Assembly (NCBI RefSeq): GCF_001676025.1
Contig: NZ_LZFW01000079.1
Location: 1-64,000 of the forward strand
Reading direction: 5' to 3'
DNA length: 64,000 bases
From: Vibrio sp. UCD-FRSSP16_30
GTDB lineage: Bacteria > Pseudomonadota > Gammaproteobacteria > Enterobacterales > Vibrionaceae
Shown: one piece after another, positions 19,179-31,131 of the stretch
Layout of the letters: every line of letters starts with the position of its first letter
How positions within the stretch are numbered: position 1 is the first letter of the stretch
Notes under the pieces: generated by a model
What the model was told of the DNA's origin: nothing
Seen by the model: the letters and a program-made list of their open reading frames with translations, nothing else
Databases searched by the model: none
Program-made: the position numbers and the translations under genes

Positions 19179-20141
19179 TGCCTCAACTGCTTCTTTCCAC
19201 TCTCTTGACGAGCGCAGTTCGTTAAGGGTTATGGTGTTTTTCTTAGCGAGTGAATAAGCACCTGGGACTTGAGTAATTGGTAAGGTATCCAAAATTTCTA
19301 CGGCGCTATTTCGGTTATTACACATCAGTACCATATCGCAGCCAGCTCTTAAACTTTGCATTGCCTTATCAACTGGCCCTCCCATCACACCTGCGCCTTC
19401 CATATTGAGATCATCAGAAAAGACTAAGCCTTTAAAGCCTAGTTGCTGACGTAATACAGATTTAAGCCAATATTCAGATCCACTAGCAGGCATATTGTCA
19501 TATTCAGGATAAATGACATGCGCAGGCATCATTGCATCTAACAATCCAGCCTCTATTTGAGCTCGGAAGATTGCCATATCAAGATCAAAAATATTGTCTC
19601 TAGTATCAATTGGGGTTTCTTTATGCGAATCTGCAATCACACCACCGTGCCCCGGAAAATGCTTACCCGTTGTCGCCATACCCGCTTGTTTCATGCCTAA
19701 CATAAAAGCAGAGCTATGACTGATGATCGTCGCAGGATCTTCCCCAAAGGCACGCGAACCAATGGCTAGACACTCATGCCCTTGATCCAATACAGGAGCA
19801 AAACTAAGATCGATGTCATGAGCGATAATTTCTGCAGCCATCAACCAACCAGCTTGTTTAGCCAGTTGCTCTCCATTGGACTTAGTCGCAAAATTTTGCG
19901 CTGCAGGGATTTGGCTAAAGCCATCTTTAAAACGTTGTACTCGTCCGCCTTCTTGATCAACACCAATTAAAATTGGGCGTTTTGACGCTTTGCGAATCGA
20001 TTGAGTCAACGCTTGCAACTGCTCATTATCATGATAGTTTCGCGCAAATAGAATGACACCTCCAACCGTAGGATGTTGCAGAATCTCACGTTCCTCAACA
20101 TCAATCTCATAGCTTTCAACATCCAACCATAACGGCCCCAT
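19152..20141 (-). CDS. nagZ: Beta-N-acetylhexosaminidase NagZ
   Basis: 329 residues, glycoside hydrolase family 3, cytoplasmic (no signal peptide). Motifs: [12 protein letters not shown], the catalytic loop [15 protein letters not shown] containing the acid/base His-Asp dyad, and [11 protein letters not shown] with the nucleophile Asp. Removes GlcNAc from GlcNAc-anhydroMurNAc peptides during wall recycling. Divergent from anmK; together with murQ it forms a recycling cluster. Confidence 0.96.
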   Translation of the reverse strand: MGPLWLDVESYEIDVEEREILQHPTVGGVILFARNYHDNEQLQALTQSIRKASKRPILIGVDQEGGRVQRFKDGFSQIPAAQNFATKSNGEQLAKQAGWLMAAEIIAHDIDLSFAPVLDQGHECLAIGSRAFGEDPATIISHSSAFMLGMKQAGMATTGKHFPGHGGVIADSHKETPIDTRDNIFDLDMAIFRAQIEAGLLDAMMPAHVIYPEYDNMPASGSEYWLKSVLRQQLGFKGLVFSDDLNMEGAGVMGGPVDKAMQSLRAGCDMVLMCNNRNSAVEILDTLPITQVPGAYSLAKKNTITLNELRSSREWKEAVEALAKAELFL

Positions 20142-20235
20142 ACTTCATCCTTATATCGTATAACTAATGTGGCATTAGCAGAGTATTCAGTTTATTGTAT
20201 TTTGACAATGTTAGAACGGATCCCACACCTCAAAT

Positions 20236-22297
<2,062 letters not shown>

Positions 22298-22379
22298 CCA
22301 TAACAACCATTAATAATACATCTTAGAATCCTGCCGTTTGTTCAGCTAATGTCAGGAAATATTAACTGAATGTAAATTC

Positions 22380-22462
22380 ACGCAGATAAATAACTTCTCA
22401 ATTTTAATGATTGCTTGATCTTGTTCACAAAAATAAAATCAAACAATCATAAACATCTGCGT
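22380..22462. repeat. Nested inverted repeats before the metalloprotease-like lipoprotein
   Basis: Outer arms ACGCAGAT (22380-22387) and ATCTGCGT (22455-22462) enclose inner 13-base arms ATGATTGCTTGAT (22407-22419) and ATCAAACAATCAT (22438-22450), which pair with one mismatch. It sits about 95 bases before the lipoprotein start. It may be a structured 5' leader or an operator; no T-run follows. Confidence 0.65.
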
Positions 22463-22557
22463 CGATTGACTTTCTATATTGAAATAAGCGTTTTCTATAA
22501 AAGCCTATTTTAATGTTTGAAATAGACGTCCTTTAAATTAGTTATTAAAGAGATTCT

Positions 22558-24057
22558 ATGCAATTCAATACATCAAAACTCGCTTTGGTTACCATCATCG
22601 CAAGTGCTATTGCACTTGGTGGTTGTCATGATTCTAATCACCACGACAAAACGGCAATTAAAGCTCCGGATGATGGTGAGTTAGGTAGTCTAACGCTAAC
22701 TAAAGAAGAGCAAGTTCGTAAGAACCAACTAATGGTAATTGCAGGACTAGATGCTGCACTCGCGACTACTTATGCTATTGATGAAGATGCCACTAAAGAT
22801 ATTCTAGATGCAGCAGAAGCTAAGCAACATAAATCGATTGCAACTGCATTCCCAGGGTCTACTGCAGGGCTTATCCCATTTGCTCTTCAGGCTGAATTAT
22901 CATCAATTCAACATGCTATGGGCTGGCCTGAATACTCAGCAACGCTAGATTCTGTAAAAGAGTTCATGCAAGAAATAAGCAGTGCTCAGGGAAATGGCGT
23001 ATTTAATCTAGGTGCTGATTTTCCATACACAAAAGATCTAAATGGACAAACGTATGATTGGAATGAATTAGCAACGCAAATTCACTACATAAACTCTCAT
23101 TTAGACACTCAGATTACACTTGATAACGGCAATAAAAAAACAATCCGTGAAAACCTATCTGCTTATTACACAGGAGATCTTTCCGCTTCTGTTGCTAATA
23201 TCCCACCGCTACCAAAAGCATCAGGTGGAACAGTTAAAGCAGTGGATCTTAAAGCTGAACTAAAAGCTAAGTTTTATCTCGATGATCAAGATGCACAACT
23301 AGTGCTTGAGAAAGCGAGTAAGAATCCTACGCTAGCTAAAAACATTCAAGTTATGTTAGCTAAAGCTGATAATGATCTGATTTTCCACGGCACAAACCCT
23401 GCAGATTTCGACTTTGAATCACCTGCAACGAACAATACCCCTGGCTATATTCAAACTAGCTGGACACCTGAATTGAAAGCTCGCTTCATGCGTATCTTTG
23501 GTCAAGTGATGTTCTTATATAACACGCCTGAATTTGAAGCTAAATTCAATGATGGTAATAATATGGCCATGCTAGATAAAGCAACGCAAGGTCAGCCTGG
23601 GCCGTTTAATACCGCAATGCCAGACAACTTCGCTCAACTCAAAGCTGACTCTCTTGTGACGACTGAAAGCCACAAACTAAAAGTCATCTTATCTGCAAGT
23701 AAATCTGGATTTGACTATGGTATGGCTGCGGCTAAAGGGTCTCCACAACCAGTAGTGATGACAGTAGAAGCGGATACTCTTCTTCACGCAGGTTTTGGTC
23801 AAGTGCCGCTTGTTGCACACGAATTTAGCCACACTTGGGGTTATGCGCATGATCCTGTCAACGAAACCATGCTAAAACCGAATAACATCCCTTACTACGT
23901 TCAGTTCATCATGGGTTATAACCAAGACCTACATGCATTATGTGGTGATAACGCGCAATGTCATGCTAGCTCTAAAGCTGATCTTGGTGCGCCTACGTTA
24001 ACTTGGGGTAACTCTAACAGTATCCAAGTTAAGTACTTTGGCTTTAATACTTTCTAA
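22558..24057 (+). CDS. Putative lipoprotein with metzincin-like zinc motif
   Basis: 499 residues of unrecognised family. Lipoprotein signal MQFNTSKLALVTIIASA ending in ALGGC, Cys at residue 23, then HDSNHHDK. Residues 421-431 read HEFSHTWGYAH, a full HExxHxxGxxH zinc-binding motif, suggesting a secreted metallopeptidase anchored to a membrane. Residues following Cys23 do not include Asp at +2 in a clear inner-membrane retention pattern beyond the HD pair, so the membrane is uncertain. The Met-turn expected of metzincins may be in QFIMGYN. Start has AAAGAG upstream and a bidirectional terminator follows. The substrate is unknown. Confidence 0.8.
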   Translation: MQFNTSKLALVTIIASAIALGGCHDSNHHDKTAIKAPDDGELGSLTLTKEEQVRKNQLMVIAGLDAALATTYAIDEDATKDILDAAEAKQHKSIATAFPGSTAGLIPFALQAELSSIQHAMGWPEYSATLDSVKEFMQEISSAQGNGVFNLGADFPYTKDLNGQTYDWNELATQIHYINSHLDTQITLDNGNKKTIRENLSAYYTGDLSASVANIPPLPKASGGTVKAVDLKAELKAKFYLDDQDAQLVLEKASKNPTLAKNIQVMLAKADNDLIFHGTNPADFDFESPATNNTPGYIQTSWTPELKARFMRIFGQVMFLYNTPEFEAKFNDGNNMAMLDKATQGQPGPFNTAMPDNFAQLKADSLVTTESHKLKVILSASKSGFDYGMAAAKGSPQPVVMTVEADTLLHAGFGQVPLVAHEFSHTWGYAHDPVNETMLKPNNIPYYVQFIMGYNQDLHALCGDNAQCHASSKADLGAPTLTWGNSNSIQVKYFGFNTF

Positions 24058-24094
24058 AATAGAAAGTCGCACCATAAAATAAGAAGATAAAACA

Positions 24095-24128
24095 AAAGCC
24101 GGTCAGTTCAACACTGACCGGCTTTGTT
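24095..24128. terminator. Bidirectional terminator
   Basis: AAAGCCGGTCAGT and ACTGACCGGCTTT form a 13-bp perfect stem with a 5-base loop, with A-rich and T-rich flanks, between converging genes. Confidence 0.93.
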
Positions 24129-24148
24129 TATATTAACCGTTATAAAAG

Positions 24149-24493
24149 TTAGTTTTGCTCGTTCCAACCGCGTTGCCATTCCATACGAAACTTCAACGCA
24201 TCCTCTGAGCCTTCACAAACACCATTATAATACTGCCCCGATAATCCAATTTGATAGGCAAAGTTAGGGTTACAGTATTCTTTAACGCCTTGTGAATAAC
24301 CTTCTTCGTAAGCGCCCATATTGGCTGAACCTAACTCGTTAAGTGTGGCATACGATCGCTGAGTTTTTCCTTTCATACCATCAGCATAGCCAATTCCCTT
24401 CCAATCACCCTTTGCTACTAGCGCCTCATCCCCACTTGCACATGCAAATAAAAGAGGAACGACAAGCAGTAGAACCAGCTTAAATCCTTTCAT
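24149..24493 (-). CDS. DUF2799 lipoprotein
   Basis: 114 residues. Lipoprotein signal KLVLLLVVPLLFACASG with the lipidated Cys at about 18. The body has the DUF2799 pattern of repeated aromatic/Gly motifs (DWKGIGYADGMKG, YEEGYSQGVKEYCNP, WQRGWNEQN) and two further Cys that could form a disulfide. E. coli YfiL is of this family; function is not known. Confidence 0.8.
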   Translation of the reverse strand: MKGFKLVLLLVVPLLFACASGDEALVAKGDWKGIGYADGMKGKTQRSYATLNELGSANMGAYEEGYSQGVKEYCNPNFAYQIGLSGQYYNGVCEGSEDALKFRMEWQRGWNEQN

Positions 24494-24570
24494 TGTGACC
24501 TACTTAACAGTTTGTTTATTTGAGCTTAGCATACCTAAATCACATAATCTCAAACAGTAAATTAGCGATA

Positions 24571-24616
24571 ACCACTCAACTAAGTATTCCACCACTTAAT
24601 CCAATATTCGACCACT
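24571..24616 (+). promoter_or_regulatory. Three ACCACT direct repeats, candidate BtsR (LytTR) site
   Basis: ACCACT occurs at 24571-24576, 24591-24596 and 24611-24616, an exact 20-bp period. E. coli BtsR binds ACC(A/G)CT-N13-ACC(A/G)CT; here the spacer is 14. A -10-like TACTAT follows at 24654-24659 with a poor -35, as expected of an activator-dependent promoter. The repeats lie about 95-140 bases before the cstA-like start. Confidence 0.75.
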
Positions 24617-24708
24617 GACCCTCGCGCCTAATGTGGTTGTTTTTAGGGTTTTGTACTATGTCAGTAGACAATTTATTAAATTTACCCTTACACAAAGAGA
24701 ATACAGAT

Positions 24709-26193
24709 ATGATGTGGTTTCTTACCTGTGTAGCAGCATTAATTGCAGGCTACTTTATATATGGCTCCATAGTAGAAAAGATTTTTGGCATAAATGAAAG
24801 TCGCAAAACTCCAGCCATAACTAAACCCGATGGCGTTGATTTTGTGCCAATGTCGACCAAGAAGGTTTACCTAGTTCAGTTGCTTAATATTGCAGGTGTT
24901 GGCCCAATCTTTGGTCCTATTATGGGTGCATTGTATGGTCCTGCGGCAATGTTGTGGATTGTATTGGGCTGTATTTTTGCAGGTGCAGTACACGACTACT
25001 TCTCAGGAATGTTATCGATACGAAATGGCGGAGCTTCTGTACCAACATTAACAGGTCGCTACCTGGGCAATGGTGCCAAACATTTTATGAATATCTTTGC
25101 CATTGTTCTATTACTTCTTGTCGGTGTGGTCTTTGTATCCGCACCAGCGGGGATGATTACTAACCTAATTAACGACCAAACGAATATGACGGTGACTATG
25201 GGTAGCATGGTCAGCATTATCTTCATTTATTATATTATCGCGACTATCGTACCCGTTGATAAAATCATTGGTCGCTTCTATCCATTATTTGGCGCGCTAC
25301 TAATCTTCATGTCTGTTGGTTTAATTACAGCTGTTGCGCTATCAAGTGAACACTCTGTTATGGGTGATTTCCAAGTTAGCGATATGTTCACTAACATGAA
25401 TCCACATGACCTGCCTCTTTGGCCTGCACTATTCATTACCATTGCTTGTGGTGCTATTTCTGGCTTCCATGCAACGCAATCTCCATTAATGGCTCGTTGT
25501 ATTGAAAATGAAAAAAATGGTCGCTTTGTATTTTATGGTGCAATGATCGGTGAAGGCATTATCGCTCTTATCTGGTGTGCTCTTGCGCTATCATTCTTTG
25601 GCTCTGTTGATGCTTTGTCAGATGTGATTGCATCCGGTGGCCCAGGTAAAGTGGTTTATGACTCATCATTTGGTTTACTTGGTGTGTTCGGTGGTATTCT
25701 TGCTTTCTTAGGTGTGGTTATCCTTCCAATCACTTCTGGTGATACTGCGTTCCGTTCTAGCCGTCTAATTCTGGCTGAATACTTTAACCTTGACCAACGC
25801 AGTATGCGTAACCGCCTAATGATGGCTGTTCCTCTATTTGTTGTTGGCGGCGTCTTAACTCAAGTAGACTTCGGCGTGATTTGGCGCTACTTCGGCTTTG
25901 CTAACCAAACAACAGCAGTAATGATGCTTTGGACTGCTTCTGCTTACCTACTGCGTTATAACAAATTCCATTGGATTACGACTATCCCAGCGATGTTTAT
26001 GACGACTGTGTGTATCACTTTCATCCTCAACAATGCAAAACTGGGCTTTGGTCTGAATATGGAAATCTCAACTATCATTGGCGTTATCGTCATGTTGGGT
26101 ATTACCGCTCTTGTGATTAAGATTTCAAAAGGTAAAGGCGAAACCGACCTTCGTAATGAAGACAAACCGGAAACCGTAACCGAAAACGTCTAA
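24709..26193 (+). CDS. cstA: CstA-family carbon starvation / pyruvate-type transporter
   Basis: 494 residues from the ATG at 24709 (AAAGAGA upstream). An upstream in-frame ATG at 24631 falls in the promoter region and adds a non-family N terminus. A polytopic inner-membrane protein with many segments and the CstA signature VQLLNIAGVGPIFGPIMGALYGP, DYFSGMLSIRNGG and PITSGDTAFRSSRL. It is much shorter than E. coli CstA/BtsT (about 700 residues) and belongs to the short subgroup. Given btsSR nearby and the ACCACT repeats, it is probably their target and may import pyruvate or peptides; substrate not shown by sequence. Confidence 0.9.
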   Translation: MMWFLTCVAALIAGYFIYGSIVEKIFGINESRKTPAITKPDGVDFVPMSTKKVYLVQLLNIAGVGPIFGPIMGALYGPAAMLWIVLGCIFAGAVHDYFSGMLSIRNGGASVPTLTGRYLGNGAKHFMNIFAIVLLLLVGVVFVSAPAGMITNLINDQTNMTVTMGSMVSIIFIYYIIATIVPVDKIIGRFYPLFGALLIFMSVGLITAVALSSEHSVMGDFQVSDMFTNMNPHDLPLWPALFITIACGAISGFHATQSPLMARCIENEKNGRFVFYGAMIGEGIIALIWCALALSFFGSVDALSDVIASGGPGKVVYDSSFGLLGVFGGILAFLGVVILPITSGDTAFRSSRLILAEYFNLDQRSMRNRLMMAVPLFVVGGVLTQVDFGVIWRYFGFANQTTAVMMLWTASAYLLRYNKFHWITTIPAMFMTTVCITFILNNAKLGFGLNMEISTIIGVIVMLGITALVIKISKGKGETDLRNEDKPETVTENV

Positions 26194-26203
26194 TCCAAAA
26201 GAC

Positions 26204-26237
26204 AAAAAAATGGGCTTCCAGTGGAAGCCCATTTTTA
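26204..26237. terminator. Bidirectional terminator between cstA and ispH
   Basis: AAAATGGGCTTCC and GGAAGCCCATTTT pair around a 3-base AGT loop, flanked by A-run and T-run. Confidence 0.93.
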
Positions 26238-26254
26238 TCATTTGCAGAAAAAGA

Positions 26255-27199
26255 TTAAAGTAATTTAACCTGTAACTCTTTTGGCACTTCAAAGAACATA
26301 TTCTCTTCTCTACCGGTAATCTCAGTGACTTCATTGCAATCAGATAACGTCTTGATTCTTTCTAAGATTGCATTGACCAAATCTTCAGGGGCAGATGCTC
26401 CAGCGGTCATACCAAGCTTATTTTTATTCTTAAACCAGTCTGCATTAAGATCTTCAGGACAATCGGTTAAATAAGCCGGAGTACCCAATTTCTCTGCTAA
26501 TTCTTTTAATCGAGTTGAGTTTGACGAGTTTTTAGAACCCACCACAATCATCACATCAACCTCACTTGCCATAGTGCGCACCGCATCTTGACGGTTTTGC
26601 GTGGCATAGCAAATATCATCTTTGCGAGGACCTTGGATCTCAGGGAATACTTGACGTAAACGCTCAATCACATCCGCAGTTTCATCAACCGACAAAGTAG
26701 TCTGACTGACATAATGCAAATTAGAAGCATCGTTTACCTGCAATCTATCCACATCATCTGGCTTTTCAACTAGGTACATGCCGCCTTTTTGACTGGCATA
26801 CTGCCCCATAGTCCCTTCGACTTCGGGATGACCAGCATGACCAATCAACACAACTTCAGTGTGTTTTCGACTGGCACGAGCCACTTCCATATGTACTTTA
26901 GTGACCAGAGGACAAGTTGCGTCAAATACGGTTAAATCTCGTGATTTGGCTTCATTACGCACCGCTTGTGATACGCCGTGGGCGGAGAAAATCACAATAT
27001 TATCGTCAGGCACTTCACTAAGCTCTTCGACAAAAATAGCACCTCGTGCTTTTAGTCCTTCCACAACAAAGCGGTTATGCACCACTTCATGTCGGACATA
27101 AATAGGTGGCTGATACATCTCAAGCGCTCGCTCAACAATGCTGATGGCTCGATCAACACCGGCACAAAAACCACGTGGGTTAGCTAATAAAATTTCCAT
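26255..27199 (-). CDS. ispH: 4-hydroxy-3-methylbut-2-enyl diphosphate reductase
   Basis: 314 residues from the ATG at 27199, matching family starts ([15 protein letters not shown]); an ATG 15 bases upstream is also in frame. Three iron-sulfur Cys are visible in [16 protein letters not shown] and DICYATQ. Final step of the MEP isoprenoid pathway, making IPP and DMAPP. It follows fkpB as in E. coli but after a 190-base gap that holds a nested hairpin. Confidence 0.96.
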   Translation of the reverse strand: MEILLANPRGFCAGVDRAISIVERALEMYQPPIYVRHEVVHNRFVVEGLKARGAIFVEELSEVPDDNIVIFSAHGVSQAVRNEAKSRDLTVFDATCPLVTKVHMEVARASRKHTEVVLIGHAGHPEVEGTMGQYASQKGGMYLVEKPDDVDRLQVNDASNLHYVSQTTLSVDETADVIERLRQVFPEIQGPRKDDICYATQNRQDAVRTMASEVDVMIVVGSKNSSNSTRLKELAEKLGTPAYLTDCPEDLNADWFKNKNKLGMTAGASAPEDLVNAILERIKTLSDCNEVTEITGREENMFFEVPKELQVKLL

Positions 27200-27285
27200 T
27201 GTCTTATCTTTCATTAATGAAGGCCTTGTTACTCAATCAATAAGCAACCTCAATTTGCGCTCATTGTACCGATATTATGAAGGTA

Positions 27286-27336
27286 ACCTCAAGGTCGTAA
27301 TACCCACGAATTATAAGTGGGTACTTCTACTGAGGT
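27286..27336. repeat. Nested inverted repeat between fkpB and ispH
   Basis: Outer arms ACCTCA (27286-27291) and TGAGGT (27331-27336) surround an inner 7-bp stem TACCCAC (27301-27307) and GTGGGTA (27317-27323). It lies in the fkpB-ispH spacer. It is symmetric enough to fold in RNA from either strand and lacks a U-run. Confidence 0.5.
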
Positions 27337-27392
27337 AAAATTGTTGGGCTAAGTCGTTATATCTAATCGCTATATTTAGTGATTGTACTTAG

Positions 27393-27824
27393 TTAATCGA
27401 TAGCAATAATTTCAACATCAAAGGTTACGTCACGTCCCGCTAATGGATGATTAAAATCAACCGTTACAGAATCTCCGGCTATCTCAGTGATGATACCGGG
27501 TATTTCCATACCATCAGGGCCATTAAATGCCATGATAGTTCCAACCTCTACATTTGCTTCACCGACAAATTTAGCACGATCCATATAGTGAATGCTGTCA
27601 GGGTTTGGTAAACCAAATGCATCAATGGCTTTTAGAACAACACTGTTTTTATCTCCGGACTTTAATCCAAGCAAACAAGCTTCAAAGTTGTCACTCAAAC
27701 TGCCATCACCAATAACCAGTTTGGCAGGTTTACCCATTTGATAAGTGCTATCGGCAATAGAGCCGTCTTCAAGCTTTATTGCAAAGTGCATTGTCACCGC
27801 ACTCTCTTTTTTAATGACAGACAT
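27393..27824 (-). CDS. fkpB: FKBP-type peptidyl-prolyl isomerase FkpB (SlpA)
   Basis: 143 residues, SlyD-like FKBP with an inserted flap: MHFAIKLEDGSIADSTY, GDGSLSDNFEACLLGLKSGDK, AFGLPNPD and FNHPLAGRDVTFDVEI. Cytoplasmic proline isomerase/chaperone. Strong start site AAAGGAGATACC. In E. coli and, from memory, V. cholerae, fkpB follows ileS-lspA; here the upstream neighbour is secF, a different junction. Confidence 0.93.
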   Translation of the reverse strand: MSVIKKESAVTMHFAIKLEDGSIADSTYQMGKPAKLVIGDGSLSDNFEACLLGLKSGDKNSVVLKAIDAFGLPNPDSIHYMDRAKFVGEANVEVGTIMAFNGPDGMEIPGIITEIAGDSVTVDFNHPLAGRDVTFDVEIIAID

Positions 27825-27850
27825 GGTATCTCCTTTACCGATTCAAACCG

Positions 27851-27882
27851 AAAAAAAACGGCCAACACATCGTTGACCGTTT
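27851..27882 (-). terminator. Terminator of the secDF unit
   Basis: On the minus strand, ACGGTCAAC and GTTGGCCGT form a 9-bp stem (one G-U) followed by eight T, about 30 bases after the secF stop. Confidence 0.85.
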
Positions 27883-27911
27883 CAAAAGACTACTAGATAT
27901 AAGACAAAGGC

Positions 27912-28859
27912 TTAAGGCATTTCGTCAAATTCTGCGCCTTCCTTCTCAACTTTTGGTGGCATTAGGTGCTCACGAGAGACACCAAGTTTCAATGCTAAAT
28001 TCGACGCAACATAAATTGAAGAGTATGTACCAACAGTAATACCCAATAGTAATGCCATAGCAAAACCATGAATGTTTGCGCCACCTTTAGTGAACAAAGC
28101 AATAACCACGAACAATGTTGTACCAGAGGTAATCAATGTACGACTCAATGTTTGAGTAATCGCGCCATTAATAATCTCTACAGAGCCACCCTTACGTACG
28201 CGTCGGAAGTTCTCTCTAATACGGTCAAATACTACGATCGTATCGTTGAGGGAGTAACCAACAACGGTAAGAAGTGCCGCAACAATTGTTAGGTCAACTT
28301 CTATTTGTAGGATAGAGAAGATACCAATGGTAATGATGACATCGTGCGCAAGTGCCAGTACAGCACCGGCCGCTAGACGCCATTCAAAACGCATGGATAC
28401 GTACAATAAAATACAGATTAGAGAAACTATGATCGCAAGACCACCAGCTTCAGCAAGCTCATCACCCACGTTAGGACCAACAAACTCAACACGACGCATC
28501 TCAACAGATTCGCCAGTGCCTTCTTCTAGGGCTTGAATAATCTGAGCGCCTAGCTTCTCGCCTTGTAAGTCTTCATGAGGTCGTAAACGTACAATGACAT
28601 CACGCGCAGAACCAAAGTTCTGCACCGTTGCATCGCCAAAGCCTCTCTGATCTAAAGCCGTACGAATTTCGTCTAATTTAGCAGGATTTTCAAAACCGAC
28701 TTCAATTAGAGTACCACCGGTAAAATCAAGGCCCCAGTTCAACCAGTTAGTTGAAATGGTATAGACCGAAGCGGCAATCATTAGTAAAGAAAAAACAACC
28801 GCGCCTTTTGACCAGCGCATAAAGTCGATCGTTTTTTCAGTTCTCATTAGTTGAAACAT
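27912..28859 (-). CDS. secF: Protein translocase subunit SecF
   Basis: 315 residues, six membrane segments with a periplasmic P1-like region after the first. SecF motifs: WGLDFTGGTLIEVGF near residue 42, SLNDTIVVFDRIREN (DRIRE in TM5 region), and a final Gly/Ala-rich TM pair. With SecD it uses the proton gradient to help pull preproteins through SecYEG. Starts 11 bases after secD. Confidence 0.97.
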   Translation of the reverse strand: MFQLMRTEKTIDFMRWSKGAVVFSLLMIAASVYTISTNWLNWGLDFTGGTLIEVGFENPAKLDEIRTALDQRGFGDATVQNFGSARDVIVRLRPHEDLQGEKLGAQIIQALEEGTGESVEMRRVEFVGPNVGDELAEAGGLAIIVSLICILLYVSMRFEWRLAAGAVLALAHDVIITIGIFSILQIEVDLTIVAALLTVVGYSLNDTIVVFDRIRENFRRVRKGGSVEIINGAITQTLSRTLITSGTTLFVVIALFTKGGANIHGFAMALLLGITVGTYSSIYVASNLALKLGVSREHLMPPKVEKEGAEFDEMP

Positions 28860-28870
28860 GGAAATACCTT

Positions 28871-30724
28871 CTAGATCGACAGTTTGTTGATGCGTTTACC
28901 GCCGTACAGCAAGTTAACCACACAACGTGTACCAATAATCGCAGTAAACATTGAGGTTAAAATACCGATAGACAGAGTGACAGCAAAGCCTTTAATCGCA
29001 CCAGTACCAACAGCAAAGAGAATGATCGCTGTAAGTAATGTTGTGATGTTTGCATCGGCAATAGTACTAAATGCATTGGCATAGCCTTGGTGAATCGCTT
29101 GTTGAGGACTACGCCCTTCTCTAAGCTCTTCACGTATCCGCTCAAATATCAATACGTTAGCATCCACCGCCATACCGACCGTCAATACAATACCGGCAAT
29201 ACCCGGTAAGGTCATCGTGGCACCTGGAATCATCGACATAATACCGATAATCAACACTAGGTTAGCCATTAGCGCCATGTTGGCAATAAAACCAAATTTA
29301 CGATAGTAAACAAGCGTAAATAGCATTACCGCAACCATACCCCAAATACACGCCTGAATACCCATTTCGATATTCTGTTGACCCATAGATGGACCAATGG
29401 TGCGCTCTTCTACAATCGAAATCGGCGCAATCAATGCACCAGCACGAAGTAGTAAAGCAAGGTTATGAGCTTCAGCCGCTGAATCAATACCAGTAATACG
29501 GAAGCTACGACCTAAAGCAGACTGAATCGTCGCCTGGTTGATCACTTCTTCATGCTTGTTAAGTATGACTTTACCTTCAGGAGTGCGTTTACCGCTGTCC
29601 TTGTATTCCGCAAATACCGTTGCCATCAACTGGCCGATATTTTGACGAGAGAAAGCGGCCATTTTGCTGCCACCTTCGCTATCTAGCGAAATGTTTACCT
29701 GAGGTCGGCCATATTCATCGGCACTTGAACTTGCATCAGTAATGCTTGAACCGCCAAGAATGACACGTTTTTTCAGTACCGCAGGGCGACCATCACGGTC
29801 GAACTTAACTTCACTACCAGCAGGTACTCGACCATTTGCAGCAGCCGCTAAGTCAGCTTGCATGTCCACTTCACGGAATTCTAATGTCGCTGTCGCACCC
29901 AAGATTTCTTTCGCACGAGCGGTATCCTGAACACCAGGTAATTCCACAACGATACGACTAGTACCTTGACGTTGAACCAATGGTTCAGCTACACCTAGTT
30001 CGTTGACACGATTACGCAAAATAGTAATGTTTTGCTCTACGGCATAGTTACGAATTTCAGTAAGACGAGCCTCAGTAAATGTGGCTGTTAGCAAAAATCG
30101 ACCATTGCTGTCTGAATCAGCAAACAACATGTCAGGGTGTTTGGATTTGAGAGTGCTTTCTGCTTGAGCTAATTGCTCTGCATTACGTAAGGTGATTTCA
30201 ACAGAGTCTTTACCTGCACGAATGCCACGGTAACGAATTTTCTGCTCACGTAATTCACTACGGAAGGCTTCTTCCTGTTGTGAGATAAGCTTGTCCATCG
30301 CAGCGTCCATATCCACTTCCATTAGGAAGTGCACACCACCACGTAAATCAAGACCTAGCTTCATCGGCTCAGCGCCAATGCTTTCTAGCCAAGTTGGCGT
30401 TGAAGGCGCAAGGTTAAGTGCTACGATAAGGTCTGAACCGAGTGCTTCACTAACAACATCACGCGCACTAATTTGCGTATCGGTGTCATTAAATCGGACT
30501 AAAATTGAGCCATTTTCTAGCACAATAGACTTATGAGATAGGCTCTGTTCATCAAGAGCTTGGGTGATAGAATCCATAGTAGCCATATCAACAGAAGCAC
30601 CACGTGCTCCTGTGACTTGTATGGCTGGATCTTCACCGTAAAGATTCGGAAGGGCATATAATGCCGCAACTAAGATGGCCAATAAGACCATCAAGTACTT
30701 CCATAACGGATAACGGTTTAACAC
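28871..30724 (-). CDS. secD: Protein translocase subunit SecD
   Basis: 617 residues. First membrane segment at the N terminus, the large periplasmic P1 domain (about 30-440) with [16 protein letters not shown] and ELPGVQD, then five C-terminal membrane segments with [23 protein letters not shown]-like partner of SecF. It lies in the conserved queA-tgt-yajC-secD-secF order. Confidence 0.97.
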   Translation of the reverse strand: MLNRYPLWKYLMVLLAILVAALYALPNLYGEDPAIQVTGARGASVDMATMDSITQALDEQSLSHKSIVLENGSILVRFNDTDTQISARDVVSEALGSDLIVALNLAPSTPTWLESIGAEPMKLGLDLRGGVHFLMEVDMDAAMDKLISQQEEAFRSELREQKIRYRGIRAGKDSVEITLRNAEQLAQAESTLKSKHPDMLFADSDSNGRFLLTATFTEARLTEIRNYAVEQNITILRNRVNELGVAEPLVQRQGTSRIVVELPGVQDTARAKEILGATATLEFREVDMQADLAAAANGRVPAGSEVKFDRDGRPAVLKKRVILGGSSITDASSSADEYGRPQVNISLDSEGGSKMAAFSRQNIGQLMATVFAEYKDSGKRTPEGKVILNKHEEVINQATIQSALGRSFRITGIDSAAEAHNLALLLRAGALIAPISIVEERTIGPSMGQQNIEMGIQACIWGMVAVMLFTLVYYRKFGFIANMALMANLVLIIGIMSMIPGATMTLPGIAGIVLTVGMAVDANVLIFERIREELREGRSPQQAIHQGYANAFSTIADANITTLLTAIILFAVGTGAIKGFAVTLSIGILTSMFTAIIGTRCVVNLLYGGKRINKLSI

Positions 30725-30746
30725 AGCGAGGATCCTCTAGCTGTTT

Positions 30747-31082
30747 TTAAAGAGACTTCAGCGTACCTTTTGGTAACACTGCAGTTACGAAGTCTTTCTT
30801 AATAACAACTTCATTGTTTGGGTTTAACTCGATAGCAAGGAAATCATTCTCTTCAGAAACAGAAGAAATCTTACCAACTAGGCCACCGCTTGTTAGAACT
30901 TCATCACCTTTGCTCATAGAAGCAAGAAGGTTTTTATGTTCTTTAGCGCGCTTAGCTTGTGGACGGTAAATCATGAAGTAGAAAATAACTGCAAACATGC
31001 CAAGCATGATCAGCATTTCAAAACCACCACCTTGTGCTGAACCTTCTGTCGCCGCGTGAGCTTGAGAAATGAATAGACTCAT
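30747..31082 (-). CDS. yajC: Preprotein translocase accessory protein YajC
   Basis: 111 residues, with one membrane segment (about 20-40, MLIMLGMFAVIFYFMIYRPQ) followed by the cytoplasmic KRAKEHKNLLASMSKGDEVLTSGGLVGKI segment typical of YajC. Accessory subunit of SecDF. 22 bases separate it from secD; a 144-base structured spacer separates it from tgt. Confidence 0.95.
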   Translation of the reverse strand: MSLFISQAHAATEGSAQGGGFEMLIMLGMFAVIFYFMIYRPQAKRAKEHKNLLASMSKGDEVLTSGGLVGKISSVSEENDFLAIELNPNNEVVIKKDFVTAVLPKGTLKSL

Positions 31083-31131
31083 TAAAAATCCCCTTTTTAA
31101 AATAATCGTAATTAAAGTTATAAGACTAAAT

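Noticed and set aside
24631-24708. Longer start for the cstA-like gene
   Set aside because: The extra residues lie over the TACTAT -10 region and do not resemble the family N terminus; the ATG at 24709 has a good ribosome site.
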